Shown here in pieces: positions 23,401 to 35,881 of a stretch of 64,000 nucleotides of DNA. A model generated the notes under the pieces. It was not told where the DNA came from. It saw nothing but the letters and a program-made list of their open reading frames with translations, and did no database searches. The stretch spans positions 15,440,076-15,504,075 of the forward strand of contig CM046844.1 in NCBI GenBank assembly GCA_025618425.1. Direction: 5' to 3'. Source of the stretch: Heliocidaris tuberculata (lineage: Eukaryota > Echinodermata > Echinoidea > Camarodonta > Echinometridae). The translations under genes were made by a program, and so were the position numbers. Numbering within the stretch: position 1 is the stretch's first letter; each line of letters starts with the position of its first letter.

Positions 23401-26400
23401 GTTATTTTGGTTATGAAGTACTTTAGAATACAAAGTTTCACTATTCAAAAATGGAAAGAAAATTCCCGCTCGGTCACCACGCATTATGTACTGTAACTAC
23501 AGTATTGTAGAAGATCTGTATAACTGTTAGTCTGTGGGGCAACGTAGACCCCCCCCCCTCCCCCCCCCCCCCCCCTTAGGCACAATTTTTAGTGATGTTT
23601 TTTAGTGATGTTTTCCTGGTAGCTAGGACCCTCGGCTATCAGAATCTGCCTGTTTGCCATAGAGTTAGTGGTGGGTGTGGCCACCAGGGCCGTTGCCATG
23701 GCAACGGATCAAGGAAATATAGGAATTTACTAAAATACCCAATATTTCTAATTGAGAAATTTGAAAAATGACTGGTAAGCATCTAAATATATGTATTTTG
23801 AGCTTCCCGATTGATTGAAACCAAAATCTAGGTCATTTGAAGTCACGGTCATGTCAGAAATTGACCGTTACTATGGAAACGGTACGATAAAAAGTGGACA
23901 TTTTTGAAAAAAATCTAAAGTTAACAGTATAAAATAGAGAGGTGTCTACACAATCTTAGATTATATTTTTCTATTAGCTATGACCCTCAGCTATCATAAT
24001 CTGCCTGTTTTCCATAGAGTTCAAGGTGGGAGTGACTGCTAGGGCCGTTACCATGGTAACATATAACAAAATACTGGAATTTAGAAAATACCGTATATTT
24101 GTCATTTAACAGCATAAAATATATGGTAAGGATTCATATATGTATTTTAAGCAGCCCCACTGATTCCAACCACAATCTGAGTTATTTGAAGTCATGGACG
24201 TGTCAAAAAAGGCTGTTGCTATGGAAACGGTCCCACAAAATGTTGATATTTGTGGAAAATATCTATGATTAATCAATACAAAATGGAAAAAACTGTCTGC
24301 ACAATCGTAAATCATGTTTTTCTGTTAGCTAGGACCCTCAGCTCTCATATTCTCCCTGTTTGACATAAAGTTTGTCGTGGGCGTGAGCACTAGGGTTGTT
24401 ACCATGGACACACCAGGGATTTGAATTTTAGAAAATACCATATATCTGTAATTCAACATCACAAAATCAAATTGTAACCATGTAACTATATGTATTTTGG
24501 GGTGCCTGTTTGATTGCAAGCAAAATCTGAGTCATTGGAAGTCACCGTCATGTCAAAAAAATGGCTGTTGCTATAGAAACGGTATGGTGAAATAGTAAAT
24601 ATTTATGAAAAAAATCTGTAACTATTCAATACACTGTATACAGTAAGGGTCTCCACAACCTGAAATGATGTTTTTTTCTGTTAGCTAGGACCCTGGGTAT
24701 TATATCCTTCCTGACTGCCACAAAGTCGGATGTCGGGCGACCACTCGGGCTGTTACCATGGTAATAAAATAGGAAATAACATACATCTGTAATTTAACAA
24801 CGTGAAAATACTTTTTAGGCATTACATCTATTTCAAGCAGCCCGTTTGACTGCAATTTTTGTGTGTGCTTTCAAGGTCACATTCAGGTAAAACAGTTATA
24901 ATTCTTATTATCGGTTTGGTCTCAAACTGACGACGATATGGTGGATGTGAGCACCAGCACCATTACTGTGGCAATGCACCATCAAAATATTGGAAATTGT
25001 TTGAAAATGACTTATATTTCTGTTTTAACAATAGAAAACACAAGATATTGGTCTAGATATACATATCATAAACTGCCTGAGTTATTACATTCATAATCCA
25101 AATCATTTAAGGCCATAGTAATGTCAAAACAGGGTTGTCGCTATGGTAATATGGGGTAACCTCGCTAGCCATAAGGACCGCTATTCATACGGACCACTTA
25201 TTCATAAGGACCGCTTTCCATAACGCGTGACTAAATGAATAGCGGTTTGTACGAATAGCGGTCCTTCTGAATAGCGAGCAAACCATAGACAAATTTTCTC
25301 GCTATTCATAAGGACATCCATTCATAAGGACCACTATTCATAACTAATAAGAACCGCTATTCATAGCGCGTGTTAAATGAATAGCGGTTTTCTATGAATA
25401 GCGGTTCCTATGAATAGCGAGCGGACCCGGGTAATATTATTATGAAATTGAAAAAAAAAAGTGACATATTTTTGTTATAACACAGCAGCAGTTATGTTGC
25501 AAATACATTTTCTAACTGTTCGGATAGTTTTGGGTAAGATGTGGGTGTCTAAGTTGATAATTGTGTTTGTATTTGTGACCTTTGCAGTAACAACAATTGA
25601 TCCGAACTGGTTAGCTATACTTGAGTAGTTATGCTTCCACCTCTATGCCTTGATGTTGGGAGGGAGGCAGTGGAGGCTTAATAGATGGATTACCTCCAGT
25701 CACAGAACCTAATGTATTCATAAGATGATAAACTTGTCGGTCTGTAGCTAAACCTGTCTACTTGAAATAAATCTGGGGAGATTGGAATAGAATTTAGCAA
25801 TTTTTCCCCTAATCCTGCCCATAAGAAATCTGCATGTTCATTAAGGATTAACCACATGACCAAGGTGGTCTAGGATATGGACTTCATCAGAAACAGGGCC
25901 AAAGAATTGAACTTTTGGGTATACCTCATCATAGCTCTAGTCCAGGACTAAAGTGCTGATAGCTGCCTGGAGGTTTTTTATGTTTGCTAGAAGGTATTCA
26001 AAAGAGCCACTGAGAAGGCCTGTGGTGCAATTGCAGCACAGCATTCTCATGACTTGCATGATTGGGGTTACATGTATATTAGCCATGGATTTGACGTGTT
26101 GGGGACCATAAGACCTATAAGTTTACACATTAGTTGCCCCTACAGGTAAGCTGCAGTTCTCTTGGCTTTACAGGAGATATAGCCAATAGTTTGTGAGATG
26201 GCTCTTCTTGAACTATGGTAAGATAAAGGATGGGGTTATATAGCGCAGTTTAGTGGCTAAGTCCATGATGTTGTGAAATTAGTGAACACCAGTGGGTTTG
26301 TCTATATATCTTTTAAAGCTGTAAGGCTTTCTGCAGCCTTACTTAAACTGAGTATTCTCTTATTAAAACGTGGTTGACTTTCTTACAAGTCTGATATGGT

Positions 26401-29400
26401 GAGGCACTCTTATCTGGCTTGAATCACAGGCTGAGAAGGTCATGGTGAGGATATCAAATCTTGCTGGTGTTTGTTTGGCAGAATAAAGTCAGAACTCAGG
26501 ATGGAGATATAGGTGTCATCTACATCTACCACTATGCTGGAAGAGAATACAATTTTTTGAAATGCTGGAGTAAGTCTCTATGGTTTGGATAAAGATGATG
26601 AGTAAATCCTCACTTCACTCTAGAGGGAATTCAAGTTAGTATAGTTCTGTATGTACTTCTGAAGTCTGTCAATGCCCTCTTGTATCTGTTCTTCATGATA
26701 ACTCTGACGGGTAATCCTCAACCTCATCCAAAGTAGCGGGTGTTGCTGCAAGAGGAATTCTGCTGAAAATGTTCTGTACCTCTATTCAAAGGATGCTCTC
26801 TAACTTCTGATTCCTAATGGCATCCATTTATAGAACCCCTTGCAGGGGGAAAGTGGAGTAGCTCTCAATCATGTCAACTGCGTGTGGACACTTGTGCACC
26901 TCACTTACCAGTTCACAGATGACCATGAAATGACCGTGAACTCAATACCGACACATTGCAGTTCGCAGTACAGACAGAAATTCATTTTATAAAAATAATA
27001 TCATCACCAACATTATATTGCGTGTTATAAAATCACAGAAATATGCCCTATTTTTTCTAATAATAGATTTCTCGATCATATATCTGCCTTCGCAGCGATT
27101 ATCTGGATATGATCATCGTCTTAAATGATTACCATTTTCAATGCAATCATTCAGGCTGCTTGCAGTGGAGATATCTAGCATGTCTAGACCGTTATATTGT
27201 TTTAAATGTTAAACTACAACAATGCCACTTTCTGAAATGCCAATATTCTTAAGGTGCTGTTGGTGCTCACAGCCACAGTACAACACCTACCAAGCAGTCA
27301 AAGTTATAGCAACGGATCCTGTGTAATACGAGAACACAGTAGATGAGAGTATCTAAAAGTACAGTGGTACTGTTTCAATATTACATGAATTGGCTTATGC
27401 AGTGAATTTTCAGAAGCCATGCATATCTGTTTTAACATTTGCATCTTCGTTTGCCATAACAAGTGTCCTACCAGACATGAACTTGAGGCCTCCAACCTGG
27501 AAAATATTCTTAATCTGGATTTGAACCAATAGGACAGTTACAAATTTATGAACTCAGGCACTTGAGTTCAGATACATGAATATCACTTTCTTCAAAAATA
27601 ATATTCGCTTTCTTATCATGCTATTCCTTTAGCAACGGCATATTTTTATATGACTGTGACCTAAAATATCCCGGCTTTTGATTGCAATTAAAGGCGCAGC
27701 TTCATTTGTGTATAATTAGATGCCTACATTGTACTTCGTTACATTACAAATACATGGTGGAAGCACTGTGGTATATTGGTGAAGGCCTTTCACTCTCATA
27801 CGAGGGGTCTTGGATTCGATCCTTGATCGTTGCTTACATCCCTGTGCAAGGTATTTTGCCCACATTTGTTTCGCTTGAACCATATGTATGAAATGTGTAC
27901 CGGGAATGATAGTTGCAAGGCAGTAATATTACTGATGTGGCTATCCTGGGTAAGAAGATCAATTTATTATTATTTATTATTCTAAAACTCTGATGGTTCT
28001 TGGTGCCTTACCATGGCATCTACGTTGACAGTCTCAACCACAACCAAATTTGTGGCTATTAGGAAGCTTTTGATTATAGCTGAGGGTCCTAGCTGACAGA
28101 TAAACACCATTTCAGGCTGTACAGACACTTGTTCTTTGTTTTGTATTGATTATTTACAGAAATATTCCAATTTTATCATACTGTTTCTATAGCAACAGCC
28201 ATATTTTGACATGACGCTGACTTCCAATGACTCAGATTCTGCTTGCAATCAAACGGGCACCCCAAAATACACAGAGTTAGATGGTTACAATTCGTTTTTG
28301 TAATGTTGAATTACAGATATATGGTATTTTCTAAAATACAATTCCTTGATGTGTTACCATGGTAACCACCCTAGTGGCCACACCCACCCCAACTTTATGT
28401 CGAACAGGAAGAATATGAGAGCTGAGGGTCCTAGCTAACAGAAAAACATGATTTTAAGATTGTGCAGACAGTTTTCTATTTTGTATTGATAAATCATAGA
28501 TATTTTCCAAAAATATCAACATTTTGTGGGACGTTTCCATAGCAACGGCCCTTTTTTACACGTCCATGACTTCAAATGACTCAGATTGTGGTTGGAATCA
28601 GTCGGGAAGCTTGAAATACATCTATTAGGATCCTTGCCTTGTATTCAAGGTTGTTAAATATCAAATACATGGTATTATCTCAAATACCAGTATTTCTTGA
28701 TGTGTTCCCATAGTAACAGCCCTAGCGGTCACGCCCACCACCACCACCACCTTGATGTCAAACAGGCAAATTATAATAGCTGAGGGTCATAACTAGTATA
28801 AAAACATTATTAAAGATTGTTCAAACACCTTTTTCTTTCTATTTTGTAATGGTTAGTTATAGATTTTTTCACAAATAACAGCTTTTTGTTGGACCGTTTC
28901 CATAACAACGGCCTTTTTGACACGCCTATGACTTTAAATGGCTCAGATTGTGGTTGGAATCAGTGGGGCAGCATGAAATACACATATCAGCTTACCCATA
29001 TATTTTATAGCTACTGAATTACAAATATACAGTATTTTCTAAAATTCCAGTATATTTTGATGTGTTACCATAGTAACGGCCCTAGAGGCCACACCCACCA
29101 CCAACTGTACATCAAATCGGCAGATTATGATAGTTGAGGGACCTAGCTAATAGAAAAACATACTTTAGGCTTGTGCATACACCTTTTTGTCTATTTCATA
29201 TTGATAAGTTTAGAAATTTGTCAAAAATACCCGCTTTTTATGGTACCGTTTCCATAGTAACGGCCATTTTTTTGACATGATCATGATTTTAAATGACTCT
29301 GATTGTGGTTGCAATCGATTGGACACCTTAAAATACATATATTAGGATGCTTTTCAAGTATTTCTAAATTGGTGAATGGGAATTATATGACTTTTCCTAA

Positions 29401-32400
29401 AATTCACATTTTTCTTGATCTGTTACCATGGTAACGGCCCTGGTGGCCACACCCACCACCAACTTTATGGCAAACAAGCAGATTCGTCGATGAGCTGAGG
29501 ATCCTAGCTAACAGAAAAACATTATTCAAAATTGTGCCTACGGGGGGGGGGGGGGGGAGGACCTTTTCGGTTCCTGGCCCATGGACTATGTAGGTATACG
29601 TTACATAGGCAGAAATTGCATTGTGTGTTTACAAGAGCTACAGCATGTTGGGAAAGAAAATTCTCAGTAGGGCTCATGCGTACTACGAAATGCAGGGTCG
29701 GTGATTTAAGGGGAACGGGGACGCCTCTCCCTGGAAAATGTTAAAGATGGTCATCCCCCAAATCGAAAAAAAAAAAAAATCACAAACATGTCTTAAAATA
29801 AACAGATAAAGATTTAAAACTGCTCATACAATTTCGAGAATATGTGGATATCAAGATCAGACTATGATTCGTCAACCAGTGTGAAATGATAATTTCTATA
29901 AAAGTTATAAAATGCAAAATTTCTTGTAATCGTTTTCTGCAGTCACACAACAAAAATAAAATCCAAAACTATTTCCTCCATGATCATTTTCCGGCCGGAA
30001 TCCTGCCGCGATAGGCTGGGGGCGGGCGCGCCAGCCCCTTCCAGGATACGCATGCGTTATTTTGTGTAACACCCCTACTATAGCGTCGCATCTGAAAACA
30101 AGAGTTTTAGTTAAGGCGCTTTACAAATCATTGCAAATCATTACAAATCATTTACTGAATCATTGCTAAACAAATATGCATCCTCGATCCCTTCTTTATA
30201 GTTCAAAAGTAATAGGCCTATGTGATCATGCGCGTACCGGGGGGGGGGGCGTTTTGGATGTTCAAACACCCCCACCCCCTTTGGCAAAAGGAGGGAAGTG
30301 TTCTAGGTGTTTTAAACACCCACCTTTTTGGGGGGTGTTAAAACGGTTCTAGGACACCTACCCCCTGGACAACCACCCCCCGGATAACCACCCTCTAGGA
30401 CAACTACCCCCCCCCCCTCCCCTGGGACAACTACCCAGTAGGGCAACCACCCTCTAGGACGACTGCCCCCCGGGACAATTACCCTCTAGGATGATTACCC
30501 TCCAACTAACTACCCCTTAGGGCATGGTCAGCAATTAAGGGGGGACGGGACGAAAAACAAGATGGATGAGAAAGCAAGCTAGAACACAATGTTCGGAAAT
30601 TTATGCCTTTTGACCATCAAGAAATTTATGAATACTAGTATAAATGACTTTTGAAACATTTATTCCATCAAAGACGCTATCATAATCACGGAGAGAATAA
30701 TCAGATCTTCACACTTTTGAGACACTTAAGATTATAATGAAACAAAACAATTTTGACAGGCTCATTTCATTGGCATTTGGGGCAGGGGGCACTGTGCCCC
30801 CTATTTTTTGAAGAAAAAAAAATTGGGCAAAGTTCTGGCAAATTTCGGCCAAAGTTTCAGTAAATTTGGGCATAATTCAACAAAATCCTCTATTAAAATA
30901 CTTGACACTAAAAAAAAAATCGGGAAAGTTAATTGAAAAAGAAAAAAAAATCATGTTCACACAAGACATAATTTTCCGGAATTAATGCTTTTTGTATGTT
31001 TCAATTTCTGTGTATTATTACAGTAACTATTATTACTGACTAATAGTCTCTTCAGTTCCTATCCACCTTTCTCCCTTTCTCCTTGCTGTTCAGCATCACC
31101 AGGACCCCCTCTACTCCCCCGTAGTAAGATCTTATTCAAATTGTAAGGGCCCTCAAGGCGTCAAGCTTCTGCTTATCTTGGAGCTCTATAAATTCTGTTG
31201 GAAATACGTCTCTGTGATCATATTATGTAAACTGTATACTATGTACTTGTATTTCTATGCAGAACTGAATAAATGAAATGAAATGAAAAATGAAATTAAG
31301 AGTAATCAAAAGACATATTTGTTGGCATTGTAATAATCTTGGATAGCTCTAAAGCGCATACAGCAGTTTTAATTGATTATGTGCCGTACAAGTGACCTTT
31401 ATAATTATCATTTAGGGCCACAGATTCTGTATGAATTTTACTCGCAGACCCTTGCAGATTGTTATTTAAGTTCCTCTTTTTAGAAGGAAACACGGCAAGA
31501 TATTGGATTTATTATTCGTGAAAATGCATAGGCCTACTTATACCCACCCAAACGCTTGGTTATAACCCCCAAATGTCCAGAAGATCTTATTGTGGGAGAG
31601 CAACCTTTTATACCCTTCCCAGTTGGTATTTAATATTAAATATATCATAGAACTTCACACAACGTTACCTTTGAAAAAAAAAATCAAAGAATTTTTCGGG
31701 CCCAAATTTGATGGAAAAATTCAACAGTACAATGCACCATCAAACACCGAGTTTAAACACCCAACTTTTAAAACAAAAATGTAATACCAGGGGAAATCTC
31801 CCTCCAAGCAGTTCCCCAAAGTTGACAGCCCTGCGTTTGTGTGCCCCCCCCCCCCCTTTACAAAATCCTGGCTATGCCACTGCACACCCTCTCTAAAAAA
31901 ATCCTGGGTACGCCACTGTATGTGATACCTATGTTTTGCCTTTGATTTTGCTCAATGTTCTTATCTTATGTTGCCAATTACTCAGGGGGTTGGGGTGGGG
32001 TTTGGATTTTTTTTTTTTTTTTTTTTTTTTAATAGATATAGCTCAGGGCCCGTATAATAATTCCATTCAATACTTAAGTACGTAATATGAGTATTTTTAC
32101 TGAGTTTCCGGCTGAGACAAAATACTCAAGTAACTTTGGTATTCAACTGAATCTTTTCGCCAAGTATTTTACCCTAAATCTAAGTGAGCTCCCTAGCAGA
32201 CTTAAGCCATGCAGTTACTTGATTGGTAGGTATTCATAGTAATGATATACAGGGGCGGCGCCAGGGTATTTAAATAGGGGGGGGGGGGCAAAATGACGCG
32301 TATAGCAATGTCGCACGTCGAGGGTCTTGAAATAACAAATAGGACTATAACAGTTATGTCATAATTGCATGGCCTAGCCTTCTCTTCTCCATTTCCTCTT

Positions 32401-35400
32401 CTCTTTCTCCCCTTTTCCCCCTTCCTCCTTTTTTTTTTTTTTTTGCTCGCTTGAAAAATGATAGGGGTGGCGGCCGCCCCCTGCCCCCCCCCCCCCCCCC
32501 TGTAGCGCCGCGCCTGGTGATATAACATATTTAACTACTTTACCGTTCCCCAGTTTTCGAGAAATTCCATATAGTCGGATTCACTGTAGGAGTTCGGGAG
32601 GCTGCAAGCATCGGCTACGAAGCCATTGTTGAGTTTATAACGATCAGTCTGTGCTAGTTCAGTCAAGTAACGTGCGTTACCGTGGTTTGATATCGTCTGT
32701 GTCGCGAAGAACACAGATCCTTGACTAGACGTCCTCTGGGAGATTTGTTGGTAGCCTACAGGCATGACAGGTAGACCGGACAAGTGGCATATTTACTATT
32801 TTTCACTACACCATACTGGCTGTGTAGTTATTAAAACATTTCTTTATTAGAAATTGGGCAAAGAATAGGGGGGAGCGAGGTGAAGTGGGACAAGAATCGT
32901 GATTTGGCACTCTTTGCTTTGTAACTTCTAGAATATTCATCGCAGCATCTCCATTTTTACATGGTAAATAACATATTAAATAGTAGGCTACAAAACAAGT
33001 TATTTGACACAATCCATTTATTTTTAGTTTTTATACAAATAATCATTAAAAATGAGGTACTTGAAATTAATGGTGCATGCACTAGACTTTTAGGCATAGG
33101 TTCATCGATCTTTACCGTGGTAGAGATCGATGCACAGGCTCTATTATTAGCGCAGGTAATAACACAAACAAAATGACATTTATTATTTCGTAGAAAAGTC
33201 TTTCTTTACTGACAACTGGACAAGGTGACCAAATGCCTTAAAGTCGTGTCCAACAGAGGAAAATACACAAATGAAACAAATATGAAAGGATTAACCTCTC
33301 CATCTACCACTGTCTACGAAATTGAGTGAATTTCTGCCTGCACCTTATTCTCTATCCTGTTTATCATGCAGATTTTACTTGTTTGTATATTGTATAGCAA
33401 CTGTTTTAAACGTTAAGCATAACATTATTCTTGAAATGAAAGAGAATTTGGGAATGAGAAAGGAAACAAAAGACTTACGTGCACTTGCTGCGAATTCAAC
33501 ATTAGCAAAGAGGCCACTATATGAACCTGTAAAAATAGAGGAATAAAATTTGGCGGTATAAATATTAACGACATAGTCTGCTTTTGAAAGCAATTCTCTT
33601 ATAAGGGGTTCATTCACAGAACATTAGGCGTACGGCACAATTTCACCAGGTGGCGAAGCGAGCGAGCAAAACTTCTGACTCTATACGATAGTCAAAATGA
33701 AATTTCGTCAAAATATATAGTCAAGGATTGTAATTTTGAACAGATTGTACTACCGTACGTGTACAGCTAAGCGCCTAAAATGGGTTTTCATACGCGTGGG
33801 ATTACGCGTATGAAAACCACACTATTGAAACAAAGGTTGTGTCTTTTTCCATAGGTTTCACACGTTTGGAAATACAGTACTTTTTTCAAGGGACTAAAAC
33901 GCCGCGTCGTTGGGAAGGGGTTCACTCGGAAGGGAATATCGTATTAAATCCACGTTGTCTTTTTAAAATTCCATCAACTTCTTTTTCTGTAGGACTTTGA
34001 GCATTCATTATGTAAGTTTGACAGATATTCGTTTGATATTTAATTTGCTATCGTTGATTTTCTGAAAAGTGTTCGGACACTGGATCCACCACCATACTAA
34101 GTAAGACATAAAAAACGACTACCTGATCATGACTGCATATCTACCCGAATATAGGCTACAGCTCACAGCCCTGCTCGTATGATCAGAACGATGTCGATTT
34201 GTTTTGTTGTTGTATTTTTTGTATTTCTTTCTTTCTTTTTTGAGGAGGAGGGGGGGGGGGGTGTTTACTGTGAATTTTGTCACCTTTCCTTCACAAGTAG
34301 AAATGTGTCAAATCAACTATAATAGTAAATAGTGACATTTTACCGTTTGCCGTCGTTTTTAAACTTGAAATACGTTTTTAATCCAGTAAACATGGTAAAT
34401 TGATTGTGTAATACTCCAGAGCCCATATATTCATGACTTTTGACATTTCATCCATTATTTATTAAAACCTATTATGATGAAAACGTAACAGAATGTGCTA
34501 ACTGTCTAGATTTCTAAATAATGTCGTTCTGATTATTTACAAATACATTAGAATTCCTCTTTTCGTCTTTTCATTAAAAAGTATCAAACAGAAACACTTC
34601 ATTGTTAATTCTTTTCCTTCTGACTCTTAGTCCGACCGAAGTTTCTCCTTTATAACATGTGAAAATTGCATCCGTTGTTTGTAAAAACCAGTTTAAATTT
34701 GCAATCGCAAATCACCTTGTTTCAAACATTTACGGGCATACACATATCCTTCACCCACAAAATATTAAACTGTCGTTGTCTTTTGAGTTTGGGGCATAAT
34801 CAAATACCAGAAATCGCGCGCGTGTGTGTGTGTGGGGGGGGGGGGCATATGATATTGCCTCCCCCTTTCCCTATCGTGAGGAGGATGCGTCTCCCCCCCC
34901 CCCCCACGTCGCTCGAGATTTCCACCCATGAATATAATGTGATTTGATATAATGTGCCTTTGCTTAGTTGAAGTTTGTTCCCATTTAAAATGCTTCTGTT
35001 CTGTTCTGTTTTATTTTGAATTATTTTTTTTTATGTCAGCTAGGATTCTATTTAAACAAATTTGACTTTGATTTTAAATTTGAATTTAATTTGTATGAAC
35101 AGATTCAAATATAATCAAGGACGCAACAACAGACAGCAAAGGCCATTTTGTTTTGTTTACAGGGGCGTTGGCGCACACTGGATAATTAAAGGGGCAGTCC
35201 ACCCTGGTATTTAGTTGATTTGAATAAAAGCAGAAAAAATGAGAGAAACAGATTACTGAAAGTTTAAGCAAAATCCGATAAGAAATAAGAAAGTTTTAAA
35301 GTCATGAAAGTTGTAATCAATTAAACACAAATTGGCAACTCCGTGACCTATCATGTGAGTTCCTCTCTTATTTGCTCTGTACAGAAAATTACATTCATTT

Positions 35401-35837
35401 TCATGTTCTTAGTTTTTGATGAAGGAGTAGATTTGTTTCATATAGGTTTTGTGTAAAAGCATATTTGCAATAATATTTTCTAGGGTTCATGTATGATTTT
35501 AAAAAAATCTTTAGTAAGAGAAAATTGAAATTTAGGATTTTTTGGGGTGCTTGGCAAATAGGAGAGGACGTCGCAAGATACGTCACAGAGTTGCCAATTT
35601 GTTTTTGATTGATTACAACTTCAACCAAATTCTTTATTTCTGAAAATTCCATCGATTTGATTCTTTATTTTTTTCTGCTTTTTAAAAAAAATCAACTTGA
35701 TATCAGGGTGGACTTCCCCTTTAAAACAACTTTATAGATGAACTTGTCATAATAAGACTGAGACAGTGTAAAGAAATAACATAAAACAGTTTTGGCAACT
35801 CGCTTGAGAACAAATACAATTTGACCTTTCATTTCAC

Positions 35838-35881
<44 letters not shown>

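Larger units (their letters stand above)
23549..29557. mobile_element. 6-kb foldback element with arms of about 352-bp tandem repeats
   Basis: The left arm (to about 24,880) has four direct units. The marker tagctaggaccctcrgctat lies near 23,620, 23,975, 24,327 and 24,682. The right arm (from about 27,985) has five units in the opposite orientation, near 28,075, 28,420, 28,775, 29,130 and 29,493. The outer ends are a C tract then taggcacaattt, and attgtgccta then a G tract. Units carry gttaccatggtaac palindromes and a conserved catcgtaacagcaac-like block. No intact transposase is seen. Confidence 0.82.
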
